NCBI GenBank assembly: GCA_945876155.1
Contig: CAMCMW010000103.1
Coordinates: forward strand, 1 to 5,978
Source of the DNA: an uncultured Ruminococcus sp.
GTDB taxonomy: Bacteria > Bacillota > Clostridia > Oscillospirales > Ruminococcaceae
Direction: 5' to 3'
DNA length: 5,978 nt
Shown here: piece after piece, positions 1-5,871 of the stretch
Position numbering within the stretch: position 1 is the stretch's first letter
How the letters are laid out: the number at the start of each line of letters is the position of its first letter
Made by a program: the position numbers and the translations under genes
Notes under the pieces: generated by a model
What the model was told of the DNA's origin: nothing
Databases searched by the model: none
Seen by the model: only the letters and a program-made list of their open reading frames with translations

Positions 1-1
1 T

Positions 2-517
2 CTGGACTATGTTCCGGTTTTCTATGAGGGCAAGTTTACAAAATGGGACGACTATTTGCCGCTTGTGGGAAAGACAGCTCTTGGCGGTGAGATTGGCGAG
101 GGCATTGTAATAAAGGATATGAGTACTCTTGACTACAATGTGGTCTACACCAAAATCGTACACGAAAAATTTGTTGAGGTAAGATACAAGCCAAAACAAA
201 AGGTTAGAAAGACTGTCGATATAGAAAAAATCCGTGAGCGTGAACGTCTGACCGAACTTGCAAAGACTATTGTAACAATACCTCGTGTGGAAAAACTGCT
301 GTACAAGCTGGTGGACGAGGGTGTTCTTCCGGAGGATTTTTCAAGAAAAGACCTGAATACAATTCTTAAAAACCTGCCCTCTGCGGTATATCACGATTGC
401 TTAAAGGAAGAACCTGATATCGTAAATCAGATTGAGAACTTCGGCAAATATTCCGGTTCACTTACCAAATCTATTTTAAAGGAGATACTTTCGGAAAGGG
501 AGAAGAAAGAGGAATAA
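2..517 (+). CDS. RNA ligase, T4 Rnl2-like family (C-terminal part; 5' end outside window)
   Basis: The reading frame is open from the window edge and ends at TAA 515-517, so 171 codons of a longer gene are visible. The first ATG or TTG inside the frame need not be the start, because homologous-looking sequence (LDYVPVFYEGKF) precedes the TTG at 56. The segment GEGIVIK (about residues 33-39 of the visible part) fits nucleotidyltransferase motif IV of RNA/DNA ligases. The lysine of YTKIVHEKF (about residues 51-59) fits motif V. A helical charged tail of about 100 residues follows, as in the C-terminal domain of Rnl2-type ligases. Such enzymes join RNA ends through a covalent lysyl-AMP; that lysine (motif I) would lie upstream and is not seen. 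They are common in phages as nucleic-acid repair enzymes. The gene points toward the recombinase and is probably cargo of the same element (inference). An ATP-dependent DNA ligase relative cannot be excluded. Confidence 0.72.
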   Translation: MDYVPVFYEGKFTKWDDYLPLVGKTALGGEIGEGIVIKDMSTLDYNVVYTKIVHEKFVEVRYKPKQKVRKTVDIEKIRERERLTELAKTIVTIPRVEKLLYKLVDEGVLPEDFSRKDLNTILKNLPSAVYHDCLKEEPDIVNQIENFGKYSGSLTKSILKEILSEREKKEE

Positions 518-719
518 GTTCAGTCCTGTAAATCGTATGACAATGTAACAAGGCATTATCTTACATACGTAAGTCCTGTTATTATTCGTCTTTACGGCAA
601 AGGCGTTAGCCGCTGATTGCAGCGTATTGACTTTAATACTTTTGAACAGCTGCTTTGCTAAAAAAAGTTCTTTAAAACTTACACGTTCAAAACTGCCATA
701 ACAAATTTAATATTCACTT
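518..719. other. Gene-free stretch with several small inverted repeats
   Basis: No convincing ORF, tRNA or rRNA is present between the RNA ligase stop and the terminator at 720. Several small palindromes are visible: CTTAC/GTAAG at 560-564/569-573, CGCTG/CAGCG at 611-615/620-624, and TTTTGAAC/GTTCAAAA at 640-647/685-692. The octamer AGTCCTGT occurs twice, at 522-529 and 572-579. The stretch could be a 3' untranslated region of the ligase transcript or a small non-coding RNA ending at the terminator. The sequence alone does not decide. No cotJC 5' sequence is detectable here in any frame. Confidence 0.5.
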
Positions 720-755
720 AATCCTGCCGGACTTTTGGTTCAGCAGGATTTTTTT
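720..755 (+). terminator. Rho-independent terminator
   Basis: AATCCTGC (720-727) pairs perfectly with GCAGGATT (743-750). Further inner pairs form after one mismatch, and a run of seven T (749-755) follows. It would end transcripts coming from the RNA ligase side and isolate the recombinase unit from read-through. A competing pairing exists: CCGGAC (727-732) is complementary to GTCCGG (756-761). Confidence 0.8.
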
Positions 756-860
756 GTCCGGATATCAAGTGTTGAGATGTTAAATGCGTTGATTATGTAT
801 ATTCTGAAAGCAAAGGCAATCTATGAATGCATATACCAATACCGTTTGTTTAACAACTGA

Positions 861-888
861 GAATATAGCAATTCCTGTCACATATAAT
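861..888 (+). promoter_or_regulatory. Candidate sigma-E-type (mother-cell) promoter, alternatively a sigma-A -10 box
   Basis: GAATATA (861-867) and CATATAAT (881-888) are separated by 13 nt. They resemble the B. subtilis sigma-E elements (about KMATATT, 14-15 nt, CATACAHT), with one mismatch in each element and a spacer one base short. The same region holds a perfect TATAAT (883-888), but no good TTGACA-like box lies 16-18 nt upstream. Transcription would begin near 895, just before the Shine-Dalgarno sequence at 897-901 and the ATG at 910, which fits the downstream gene start. This is pattern matching only. Confidence 0.33.
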
Positions 889-896
889 GTGAACAT

Positions 897-901
897 GGGA
901 G
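897..901 (+). promoter_or_regulatory. Ribosome-binding site choosing the ATG at 910
   Basis: GGGAG ends 8 nt before the ATG at 910. The in-frame ATG at 823 has only a weak purine stretch (AAAGG) upstream, and the ATG at 895 has none. This favours 910 as the start of the small gene. Confidence 0.6.
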
Positions 902-909
902 TTGATAGA

Positions 910-1074
910 ATGAAGCGACCGCAAAACAATGAGCATTATATCGAGGTAAAAAACAAAGATGAGTTTAAAAGACTTCTTAAAACCGGAATATACAAAAGCA
1001 TGGTTCGTGATGGATTAATAAGTGAAAGAAACTTAATCAGACTGCTTGAAAATGAAAGAGGATGCGGAAAGTGA
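910..1074 (+). CDS. Small protein upstream of and coupled to the recombinase (SHOCT-like C-terminus, uncertain)
   Basis: The product is 54 residues, starting at the ATG preceded by GGGAG. The frame is open back to an ATG at 823 (83 residues). The extra 29 residues have unremarkable composition, and that start would lie upstream of the likely promoter, so it is less favoured. The body is charged and helical. The segment RLLKTGIYKSMVRDGLIS (about residues 17-34), followed by a leucine-rich helix, resembles the short SHOCT-type pattern in which a helix and an 'aliphatic-Y-K...G-L-I' turn precede a second helix. The family assignment is tentative. Its stop TGA (1072-1074) overlaps the preferred GTG start of the recombinase (1071) by four bases, so the two proteins are probably made together. 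An accessory role, such as a recombination directionality factor, is conceivable by position only. No catalytic motif is visible. Confidence 0.6.
   Translation: MKRPQNNEHYIEVKNKDEFKRLLKTGIYKSMVRDGLISERNLIRLLENERGCGK
1055..1061 (+). promoter_or_regulatory. Ribosome-binding site favouring the GTG start at 1071
   Basis: AAAGAGG ends 9 nt before GTG 1071, an ideal spacing, but it directly abuts the ATG at 1062 with no spacer. It supports GTG 1071 as the recombinase start, overlapping the previous stop as GTGA. The protein would then begin M-I-L-R-V-A-A-Y-C-R-V-S, still including the complete catalytic strand. Confidence 0.6.
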
Positions 1075-2657
1075 TATTAAGAGTAGCAGCATATTGCAGA
1101 GTATCAACAGATAAGGAAACACAGGCTAACTCTCTTCAAAGTCAGCGCAGTTATTTTAAGGAATACATTAATTCCCAGGAGAATTGGGAGCTTGTTAATG
1201 TATATTATGATGAAGGTGTCAGCGGAACATCAACAAAACATCGTGAAGGATTTAATCGGATGATTGAAGATGTAAACAGCGGTAAAATTGATCTGATTAT
1301 AACTAAAGAAGTCAGCAGATTTGCCAGAAATACTGTTGATACACTCTCTATTACAAGGAAGCTGAAAGAAATTAATGTAGGAGTATTTTTTATAAATGAT
1401 AATATCAATACCCTTGAGTATGACGGTGAGTTTCGGCTTTCGATAATGGCAAGTATTGCTCAGGAGGAAAGCCGAAAAACTTCAGACAGAGTCAAATGGG
1501 GACAAAGGAGACGTATGGAACAAGGGGTTGTGTTTGGTCAAAGTATGCTTGGGTATGACGTAAAAGATGGTAAACTGCACATAAATGAAGAAGGCGCAGA
1601 AGTTGTACGTCTTATTTTTCACAAATACGTCAATGAGCATAAGGGTACTCATGTTATTGCAAGGGAACTCAGAGAAGCCGGTATTTACCCTATGCGTGTA
1701 AAAGAATGGAGCAATACAGTGATTCTGAGAGTAATCCGCAATGAAAAGTATGTTGGTGATTTGTGTCAGCAGAAAACTTATACACCTGATTTTCTTACCC
1801 ATAAAAAGAAATATAATAGCGGCGACCTGGAAAAAGTTTACATAAAAGATCATCATGAACCAATTATCGAACGTTCAATGTGGGATAAAGCACAGGAAAT
1901 ATTAGCTCAGCGAACTCTGACGGATGAACAGAAGTCAAGGCACAGCTGCCGATATTGGTGCAGCGGAAAAATAGTATGCGGTGAATGTGGAAAAAAATTT
2001 GTCAGCCGTACCAAAAAAAGAAAAGATGGAAGTGTATATAAAGCCTGGCGATGTTCAGAAAATGCGGCTAACGGCAGGAAGAAAACAGATAAATTTGGCA
2101 ATATAACAGGATGTAACAATATATCAGTGAATGAGCAGGTTCTCAAAGAAGCAACTGCCTATGTTTTAAATCTGTTAAAGGTAAATAAGACTGAACTTAT
2201 TTCCGAGACGACTGATGAAATTAGTTCAGTTTTCAGTCAGACAGAAAAAATAGATTTGAATTCACTGTATAATGATATCAGAAAAATTGAGAACAAGAAA
2301 CATACTCTTCTGGATAGTTTTCTTGAAGGAGATGTCAGCCGTGAGGATTATAAAAGTCAGAATGAGTTTTACGATAAAGAGATAGCTGATAAGAAAAATA
2401 AAATTGAAAATCAGAAAAATCGTCAGGCAGAATTGGAATATCAGGCTCAGAAAATGAAAAATTACATTGATTATGTAAAGAAATATCTTAATTTTGATAG
2501 TGCCGATGAATGTTTATGCAGCGAAGTTTTAGAATGTATTACTGTTTTCAAGATAAGGATACTGGAAATAAAGCTAAAGTATGTTCCGGCTGTAAAACTG
2601 AAATATCATGTTAACGGCAGAGGTAAAAATTATAAAGCTGAATTCAATCTTATCTGA
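1071..2657 (+). CDS. Large serine recombinase / site-specific integrase (SpoIVCA- and TnpX-like)
   Basis: The product is 528 residues from GTG 1071 (531 from ATG 1062; numbering below uses the ATG). The N-terminal resolvase domain (about 7-155) has AAYCRVST with nucleophile Ser15 and Arg13. It also has EGVSGT at 51-56, the SRFAR arginines 86 and 89, and the long helix beginning QEESRKTSDR (134-143). The Recombinase domain (about 160-285) includes NEKYVGD. The zinc ribbon has Cys306, Cys309, Cys331 and Cys351. A lysine/glutamate-rich coiled coil (about 400-475) follows, then a short beta-rich C-terminus. This is the full architecture of large serine integrases, which join or excise DNA at short att sites through a 5'-phosphoserine intermediate. 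All catalytic residues look intact and there is no frameshift. The stop lies about 45 bp before the point where CotJC homology starts, the usual place for an integrase next to its attachment site. Codon use is visibly more AT-rich than in the S41 and M23 genes, consistent with acquisition. Excision of the element during sporulation is inferred from the insertion target. Confidence 0.93.
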   Translation: MILRVAAYCRVSTDKETQANSLQSQRSYFKEYINSQENWELVNVYYDEGVSGTSTKHREGFNRMIEDVNSGKIDLIITKEVSRFARNTVDTLSITRKLKEINVGVFFINDNINTLEYDGEFRLSIMASIAQEESRKTSDRVKWGQRRRMEQGVVFGQSMLGYDVKDGKLHINEEGAEVVRLIFHKYVNEHKGTHVIARELREAGIYPMRVKEWSNTVILRVIRNEKYVGDLCQQKTYTPDFLTHKKKYNSGDLEKVYIKDHHEPIIERSMWDKAQEILAQRTLTDEQKSRHSCRYWCSGKIVCGECGKKFVSRTKKRKDGSVYKAWRCSENAANGRKKTDKFGNITGCNNISVNEQVLKEATAYVLNLLKVNKTELISETTDEISSVFSQTEKIDLNSLYNDIRKIENKKHTLLDSFLEGDVSREDYKSQNEFYDKEIADKKNKIENQKNRQAELEYQAQKMKNYIDYVKKYLNFDSADECLCSEVLECITVFKIRILEIKLKYVPAVKLKYHVNGRGKNYKAEFNLI

Positions 2658-2719
2658 CACCGGTAATTATTGCACTGCTCTTGTAAATGTGCAATACCGA
2701 AACAGATATAGGTACCGAA
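2658..2719. other. Putative right attachment site (element / cotJC junction)
   Basis: The junction between the recombinase stop and CotJC homology holds a perfect 8-bp inverted repeat, TATTGCAC (2668-2675) and GTGCAATA (2689-2696), with a 13-nt centre. Outer arms CGGTA (2661-2665) and TACCG (2695-2699) are also present. TACCGAA is directly repeated at 2695-2701 and 2713-2719, spanning the start of homology. Serine-integrase att sites are about 40-60 bp, imperfectly palindromic and lie beside the integrase gene, so position and structure fit. The crossover dinucleotide cannot be identified without the other junction. The inverted repeat could instead be a weak terminator, but no T run follows. 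Confidence 0.5.
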
Positions 2720-3157
2720 GAATTGGGACACATGGAAATGATATCGGCTATTCTGTATCAGCTTACAAGAAATCTGACCCCTGAGCAGATAAAGGAAAGC
2801 GGATTTGACGCATATTTCGTTGACCATACAACAGGCATCTATCCGTCAAGTGCTTCGGGTGTACCGTTTTCTGCGGCATATTTCCAGTCGAAGGGTGACC
2901 CGATAACCGATCTGGTTGAGGACATGGCTGCGGAACAGAAAGCACGTTCAACCTATGACAATATTCTCCGTCTTGCTGATGACCCGGACGTAAGAGATGT
3001 CAGTAAGTTTCTCAGAGAAAGGGAAATTGTGCATTTTCAGAGGTTCGGCGAAGGACTCCGCATAACGCAGGATAACCTTAATTCACGAAATTTCTACGCC
3101 TGCAATCCATCATTTGACAAAAACTGCGGAAGAAACTGCCGCAGAAGAATGAATTAA
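2687..3157 (+). CDS. cotJC: 3' part of interrupted cotJC (spore coat manganese catalase family)
   Basis: The segment strongly matches CotJC from TDIGTEELGH (residues 6-15) onward, through DAYFVDHTTGIYP, SGVPFSAAY, QSKGDPITDL, AAEQKARSTYDN and FLREREIVHFQRF. Of the five manganese-catalase metal ligands, Glu12, His15, Glu83 and His116 are present. The first glutamate (in the GELGASLRYL-like motif of intact CotJC) is missing along with about 55-60 N-terminal residues. A TAA (2684-2686) sits directly before the ATG, no Shine-Dalgarno sequence precedes it, and residues 1-5 do not look like CotJC, so in this state the piece is probably untranslated or inactive. There is no internal stop or frameshift, and the Cys-containing tail (NPSFDKNCGRNCRRR) is complete. 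This suggests the reading frame is still maintained and could be rejoined to an upstream 5' half by excision. CotJC normally forms an inner spore-coat layer with CotJA and CotJB; neither is in the window. Confidence 0.9.
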   Translation: MCNTETDIGTEELGHMEMISAILYQLTRNLTPEQIKESGFDAYFVDHTTGIYPSSASGVPFSAAYFQSKGDPITDLVEDMAAEQKARSTYDNILRLADDPDVRDVSKFLREREIVHFQRFGEGLRITQDNLNSRNFYACNPSFDKNCGRNCRRRMN

Positions 3158-3189
3158 AAAATCCGGCAGCGATGCCGGATTTTTATTTT
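3157..3189. terminator. Bidirectional terminator between cotJC and the S41 protease gene
   Basis: ATCCGGC (3161-3167) and GCCGGAT (3174-3180) form a perfect stem with a 6-nt loop, extended by A-T pairs to 3157/3184. On the + strand it is followed by TTTTATTTTT. Read on the - strand it is followed by a run of T from the A tract 3156-3160. It lies between two convergent genes and can serve both. Confidence 0.88.
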
Positions 3190-4376
3190 TACTTTAGGAT
3201 TTCAATTGCTTTTTGCAGTTGTGTATCCTCATTTTCAGGGATATCCTCTATAGCTGTCTGAGCATATTTTTCTGGGATATCGACCTCATAATCGGGAGCA
3301 AGACCTACTCCGTGGTAGCATTCTGACTTTACCGTCCTGTACTTTGCCACAGTCAGCCTGAGACCGCCGCCGTTTTCAAGATTGTAAGTATTCTGCATAA
3401 TACCTTTGCCGAAGGTGTTTTTGCCAACCAGAACTGCCTTGTCAAAATCTCTCAGGGACGCCGAAAAAAGTTCAGCGGCACTGGCGGAGTTTTCGTTTAC
3501 AAGTACTGCCATAGGGAGATCAAGTTCGAGAGAATCAGATTTGCAGATAACTTCTGTACTGCCGTCTTTGAACTCAGCAATTGCAATATCCCCTTCCGGC
3601 AGCAGCGGGTCAAGGCACTCGGAACACGCAGACACAAGTCCTCCCCCGTTGTCTCTGAGGTCAAAAATAATTGCTTTTGCGCCGTCCTCAAGGCACTGTT
3701 TCAGTTCAATATTGTACTGATACCCCGTATTCTCCTTGAAAGCAGTTATCCTGATGTAAGCAATATCATTTTCAAGCATACGGCTTGTAACGGTTTTTGA
3801 AACGATTTCCTCACGGGTCATGGTAAACTCAAGCTGCTGTGTGCCACGCTTAACCGTCAGCGTCACATCTGTACCAGTTTCTCCCCTGACCAGCTTAACA
3901 GCGTCAGAGTACTCCATTTCGGACACATTTTTTCCGTCTATTGCAGTTATGACATCATTTACCATCATACCTGCCTCTTTAGCGGGACCTCTTTCGTTGA
4001 CCTCAACCACCTTAATTTCATTTTCCTCAGTCAGGTTCACAACAATTCCGATACCGCTTATAGACCCTTTTGCGTCAAGGAGATTCTGTTCATATTCTTC
4101 CGGAGTCATGTAGGCAGAGTATTTATCATCAAGAGCAGCCACCATAGCTTTGAGTGAACTGTCAACAATTTCTTCCTCGTCATATTCGCCGTAATAAGAC
4201 TTGTCAATATACTGGTCAACCGTATATATATCTTCAATAGACTTTGCTTTTTTTCTCAGAGGTGCAACACTGTCATTGCAAACCTGAAAAGCCCAGAATG
4301 AAGTTACTGAAAATGTTAAAAGCGCAGTCACCCCGGCGATAACAGCCGCAGATTTAATGCTGATTTTCTTTTCCAT
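3189..4376 (-). CDS. S41 family C-terminal processing protease (CtpA/CtpB-like)
   Basis: The product is 395 residues from the ATG at 4376-4374. A TTG ten codons upstream (4406) also opens the frame, but AGAAAGGG (4395-4388) precedes the ATG at 11 nt, so the ATG is preferred. One N-terminal membrane segment (about 8-30) anchors the enzyme with its body outside. A helical region (about 42-105) leads to a PDZ domain (about 106-190; GIGIVV, then GPAKEAGMMVNDVI). The tail-protease core has FDLRDNGGG (238-246). The Ser-Lys-Gln catalytic set is present as Ser299 in NENSASAAE, Lys324 in TFGKGIMQ and Gln328, with the same 25-residue Ser-Lys spacing as known CTPases. It would cleave C-termini of extracytoplasmic or membrane proteins after PDZ recognition. 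It lies 79 nt downstream of the M23 gene on the same strand. In B. subtilis ctpB follows ftsEX and acts in sporulation signalling; whether this copy does is unknown. It is complete. Confidence 0.93.
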   Translation of the reverse strand: MEKKISIKSAAVIAGVTALLTFSVTSFWAFQVCNDSVAPLRKKAKSIEDIYTVDQYIDKSYYGEYDEEEIVDSSLKAMVAALDDKYSAYMTPEEYEQNLLDAKGSISGIGIVVNLTEENEIKVVEVNERGPAKEAGMMVNDVITAIDGKNVSEMEYSDAVKLVRGETGTDVTLTVKRGTQQLEFTMTREEIVSKTVTSRMLENDIAYIRITAFKENTGYQYNIELKQCLEDGAKAIIFDLRDNGGGLVSACSECLDPLLPEGDIAIAEFKDGSTEVICKSDSLELDLPMAVLVNENSASAAELFSASLRDFDKAVLVGKNTFGKGIMQNTYNLENGGGLRLTVAKYRTVKSECYHGVGLAPDYEVDIPEKYAQTAIEDIPENEDTQLQKAIEILK

Positions 4377-4387
4377 ATTTGTCTGCA

Positions 4388-4395
4388 CCCTTTCT
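4388..4395 (-). promoter_or_regulatory. Ribosome-binding site of the S41 protease gene
   Basis: On the - strand AGAAAGGG lies 11 nt before the ATG at 4376. It sits inside the longer frame that would start at TTG 4406, which argues against that TTG. Confidence 0.6.
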
Positions 4396-4410
4396 TTGTT
4401 ACGCAAAACA

Positions 4411-4432
4411 GGGCAAGAATTAAAACTTGCCC
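4411..4432 (-). terminator. Intergenic hairpin between the M23 and S41 genes (weak terminator or processing stem)
   Basis: GGGCAAG (4411-4417) and CTTGCCC (4426-4432) form a 7-bp stem with an 8-nt A/T loop. On the - strand it is followed by TGTTTTGCG, a poor T run, so full termination is doubtful. It may reduce read-through from M23 into the protease gene or stabilise a processed mRNA end. Confidence 0.45.
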
Positions 4433-4455
4433 CGTCATTTTATGTGTTAAGATGC

Positions 4456-5865
4456 TTAATAAAGATAGCTTGTCGGATCAACTGTTGAACCGCCTACTCT
4501 TACTTCAAAGTGGCAATGGAAACCAGTAGAATAGCCTGTTGAGCCTACTGAACCGATTGCCTCGCCTCTTGAAACTGACTGTCCTACAGAAACATAAACA
4601 TCAGCACAGTGACCGTAAAGTGTTGAAATACCGTTTCCGTGGTCTATAACAACATAGTTGCCGTAACCGCCGTTACAGCCGCAGCTGCCGTCTTTTCCGT
4701 AGTTGTGGGTACAGCCTGTTTTTACAAGTACAACTGTACCGCTGTCAGCCGAAGTAATAGTCGCACCGGAAATGCCGCCGCCTGCGATGTCAATACCGGC
4801 ATGGAGTGAACCCCATCTGTAACCATATCCGCTGGAAATTCCGTAGAATCCCGGAACAGGCCATGACAGTGAACCGCCGTAATTTTCGTCAGCCGAAGTT
4901 TCAGGAACTTCACTGCTGGAAGAACCGCTGTCAGAATAACTGTCATCACTGTAATACTCGTCATCGTCATCATCATCTTCCTCTGCTGCCGCCGCAGCCG
5001 CAGCCTCTTCTTCAGCTTTGCGCTGTGCCTCAGCAGCCTGACGCTGTCTTTCGATTTCAGCCTCGATTTCCTCCATTTCAGCGTCCATAGCAGCATTGTC
5101 TGCCTCAAGAGAATCAATATCTCTCTGTCTTGACGCCATGTCAGCCTCTTTACGCTTTATGTAGTCATCAGATTCAGCATAGTCTGCCTGGAGCTGTTCA
5201 ATAGCCGCATTAAGTTCCTTTTTATTGTCCTCCTGTGTCTGGAGGTCAGCAGCCAGTTCAGCTTTTTCAAGGTCAAGCTGTGCCTGTGCCTCTTCAAACT
5301 GTTCGAGCTGAGTTGTCAGAGAATTGATAAGTTCATCATCATGCTTTGCAACCTGAGAAATAAACTCAATTTTTGAAAGCATATCGTAGAAGTCAGTTGC
5401 ACCTACAAGTGCAGACGCAAGACTGTCGTTGCCGGAAATATACATTGCTCTCAGACGAGCCTTGAAAAGTTCAAGTCCCTCGTCGATATCAACCTGTTTC
5501 TGGGCGATATCCTTTTCCAGCTGGTCGATTTTATTTTCTTTTTCCTCAATTTTATTGTTAAGGTCGTTGATAATAGTATTTACATTATCAATGTTTTCAT
5601 TCTGAAGATTAATTTTTTCCTGGAGCTGACTCTGATATGCCTCCTGTTCAGCAACATCATCTTTCAGACTGTCAAGCTGTTCCTGAAGTGCATCAATTTC
5701 AGCCTGATTCTCAGCCTTTTCAGCCTCAATATCAGAAATTGTTTTAGCCTCTGTTTTAATAACAGGATTTCCGTAATTCACACAGGTAAGACTTCCCGCT
5801 GTTATCACTGCGCAAAGCACAAGTGCTGTAGCTTTAAGCTTATTTTTTCCGAATGTGATTTTCAT
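4456..5865 (-). CDS. Peptidoglycan endopeptidase, M23/LytM domain with PcsB/CwlO-type coiled coil
   Basis: The product is 469 residues. A basic N-terminus and hydrophobic segment (about 11-29) form a signal peptide, with possible cleavage after about residue 40 near TEAKT. A long coiled coil (about 42-285) contains LFKARLRAMYISGN (133-146) and DFYDMLSKIEFIS (158-170), typical of the PcsB/EnvC-like region that contacts FtsX in other species. An Ala/Glu run, six Asp (297-302) and a Tyr/Ser/Asp-rich linker (303-328) follow. The M23 domain (about 335-469) has the zinc ligands His355 and Asp359 (HAGID) and His452 (HCH), plus the catalytic-type His419 (YGH). It should therefore be active, hydrolysing peptide cross-links of the wall. 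An insert between strands (about 383-402) carries Cys385, His387, Cys395 and Cys397, unusual for the family. Pairing with an S41 protease fits the FtsEX-associated hydrolase neighbourhood, but no ftsX end is visible within the remaining 113 bp upstream. Confidence 0.92.
   Translation of the reverse strand: MKITFGKNKLKATALVLCAVITAGSLTCVNYGNPVIKTEAKTISDIEAEKAENQAEIDALQEQLDSLKDDVAEQEAYQSQLQEKINLQNENIDNVNTIINDLNNKIEEKENKIDQLEKDIAQKQVDIDEGLELFKARLRAMYISGNDSLASALVGATDFYDMLSKIEFISQVAKHDDELINSLTTQLEQFEEAQAQLDLEKAELAADLQTQEDNKKELNAAIEQLQADYAESDDYIKRKEADMASRQRDIDSLEADNAAMDAEMEEIEAEIERQRQAAEAQRKAEEEAAAAAAAEEDDDDDDEYYSDDSYSDSGSSSSEVPETSADENYGGSLSWPVPGFYGISSGYGYRWGSLHAGIDIAGGGISGATITSADSGTVVLVKTGCTHNYGKDGSCGCNGGYGNYVVIDHGNGISTLYGHCADVYVSVGQSVSRGEAIGSVGSTGYSTGFHCHFEVRVGGSTVDPTSYLY
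4960..5004 (-). repeat. Low-complexity triplet tract coding poly-Ala / poly-Asp
   Basis: Repeated TCATCG/TCATCA units on the + strand, then GCCGCAGCC-like units, encode the acidic Asp run and the Ala run of the M23 protein linker. Such triplet tracts can vary in copy number by slippage without shifting the frame. Confidence 0.6.
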
Positions 5866-5871
5866 AAATAA

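Larger units (their letters stand above)
1..2701 (+). mobile_element. Right-hand part of an integrated element inserted in cotJC
   Basis: The phage-type RNA ligase, the small gene and the large serine recombinase all lie on the + strand and stop just before an abruptly starting CotJC coding segment. The left end is not in the window: no sequence encoding the CotJC N-terminus occurs anywhere upstream, so the element should extend leftward by an unknown length. It could be a prophage, a remnant, or a skin-like intervening element. No structural phage genes, relaxase or transposase are visible to decide. The exact right boundary is uncertain within about 2658-2719. Confidence 0.6.

Noticed and set aside
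518..822. Left attachment site or 5' half of cotJC within the gene-free stretch
   Set aside because: No frame gives CotJC N-terminal sequence, and no segment convincingly matches the right junction; GGATATC at 760-766 is only a weak chance resemblance to AGATATA.
823..909. Longer N-terminus (29 extra residues) for the small gene before the recombinase
   Set aside because: The ATG at 823 has a weak ribosome-binding site and lies upstream of the likely promoter at 861-888, while ATG 910 has GGGAG at 8 nt. Not excluded.
2630..2827. Short - strand ORF across the recombinase/cotJC junction
   Set aside because: It is antisense to the well-supported recombinase end and CotJC homology, with no recognisable motif.
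3124..3144. Hairpin CTGCGG/CCGCAG at the end of cotJC as a terminator
   Set aside because: It lies inside coding sequence for the Cys/Arg tail and is not followed by a T run; the real terminator is the hairpin at 3157-3189.
4722..5117. Long alternative-frame ORFs on both strands inside the M23 gene
   Set aside because: They arise from the low-complexity GAT/GCA/TCA triplet composition of the linker region; their translations are skewed (Leu/Arg/Thr- or His/Pro-rich) and resemble no protein family.
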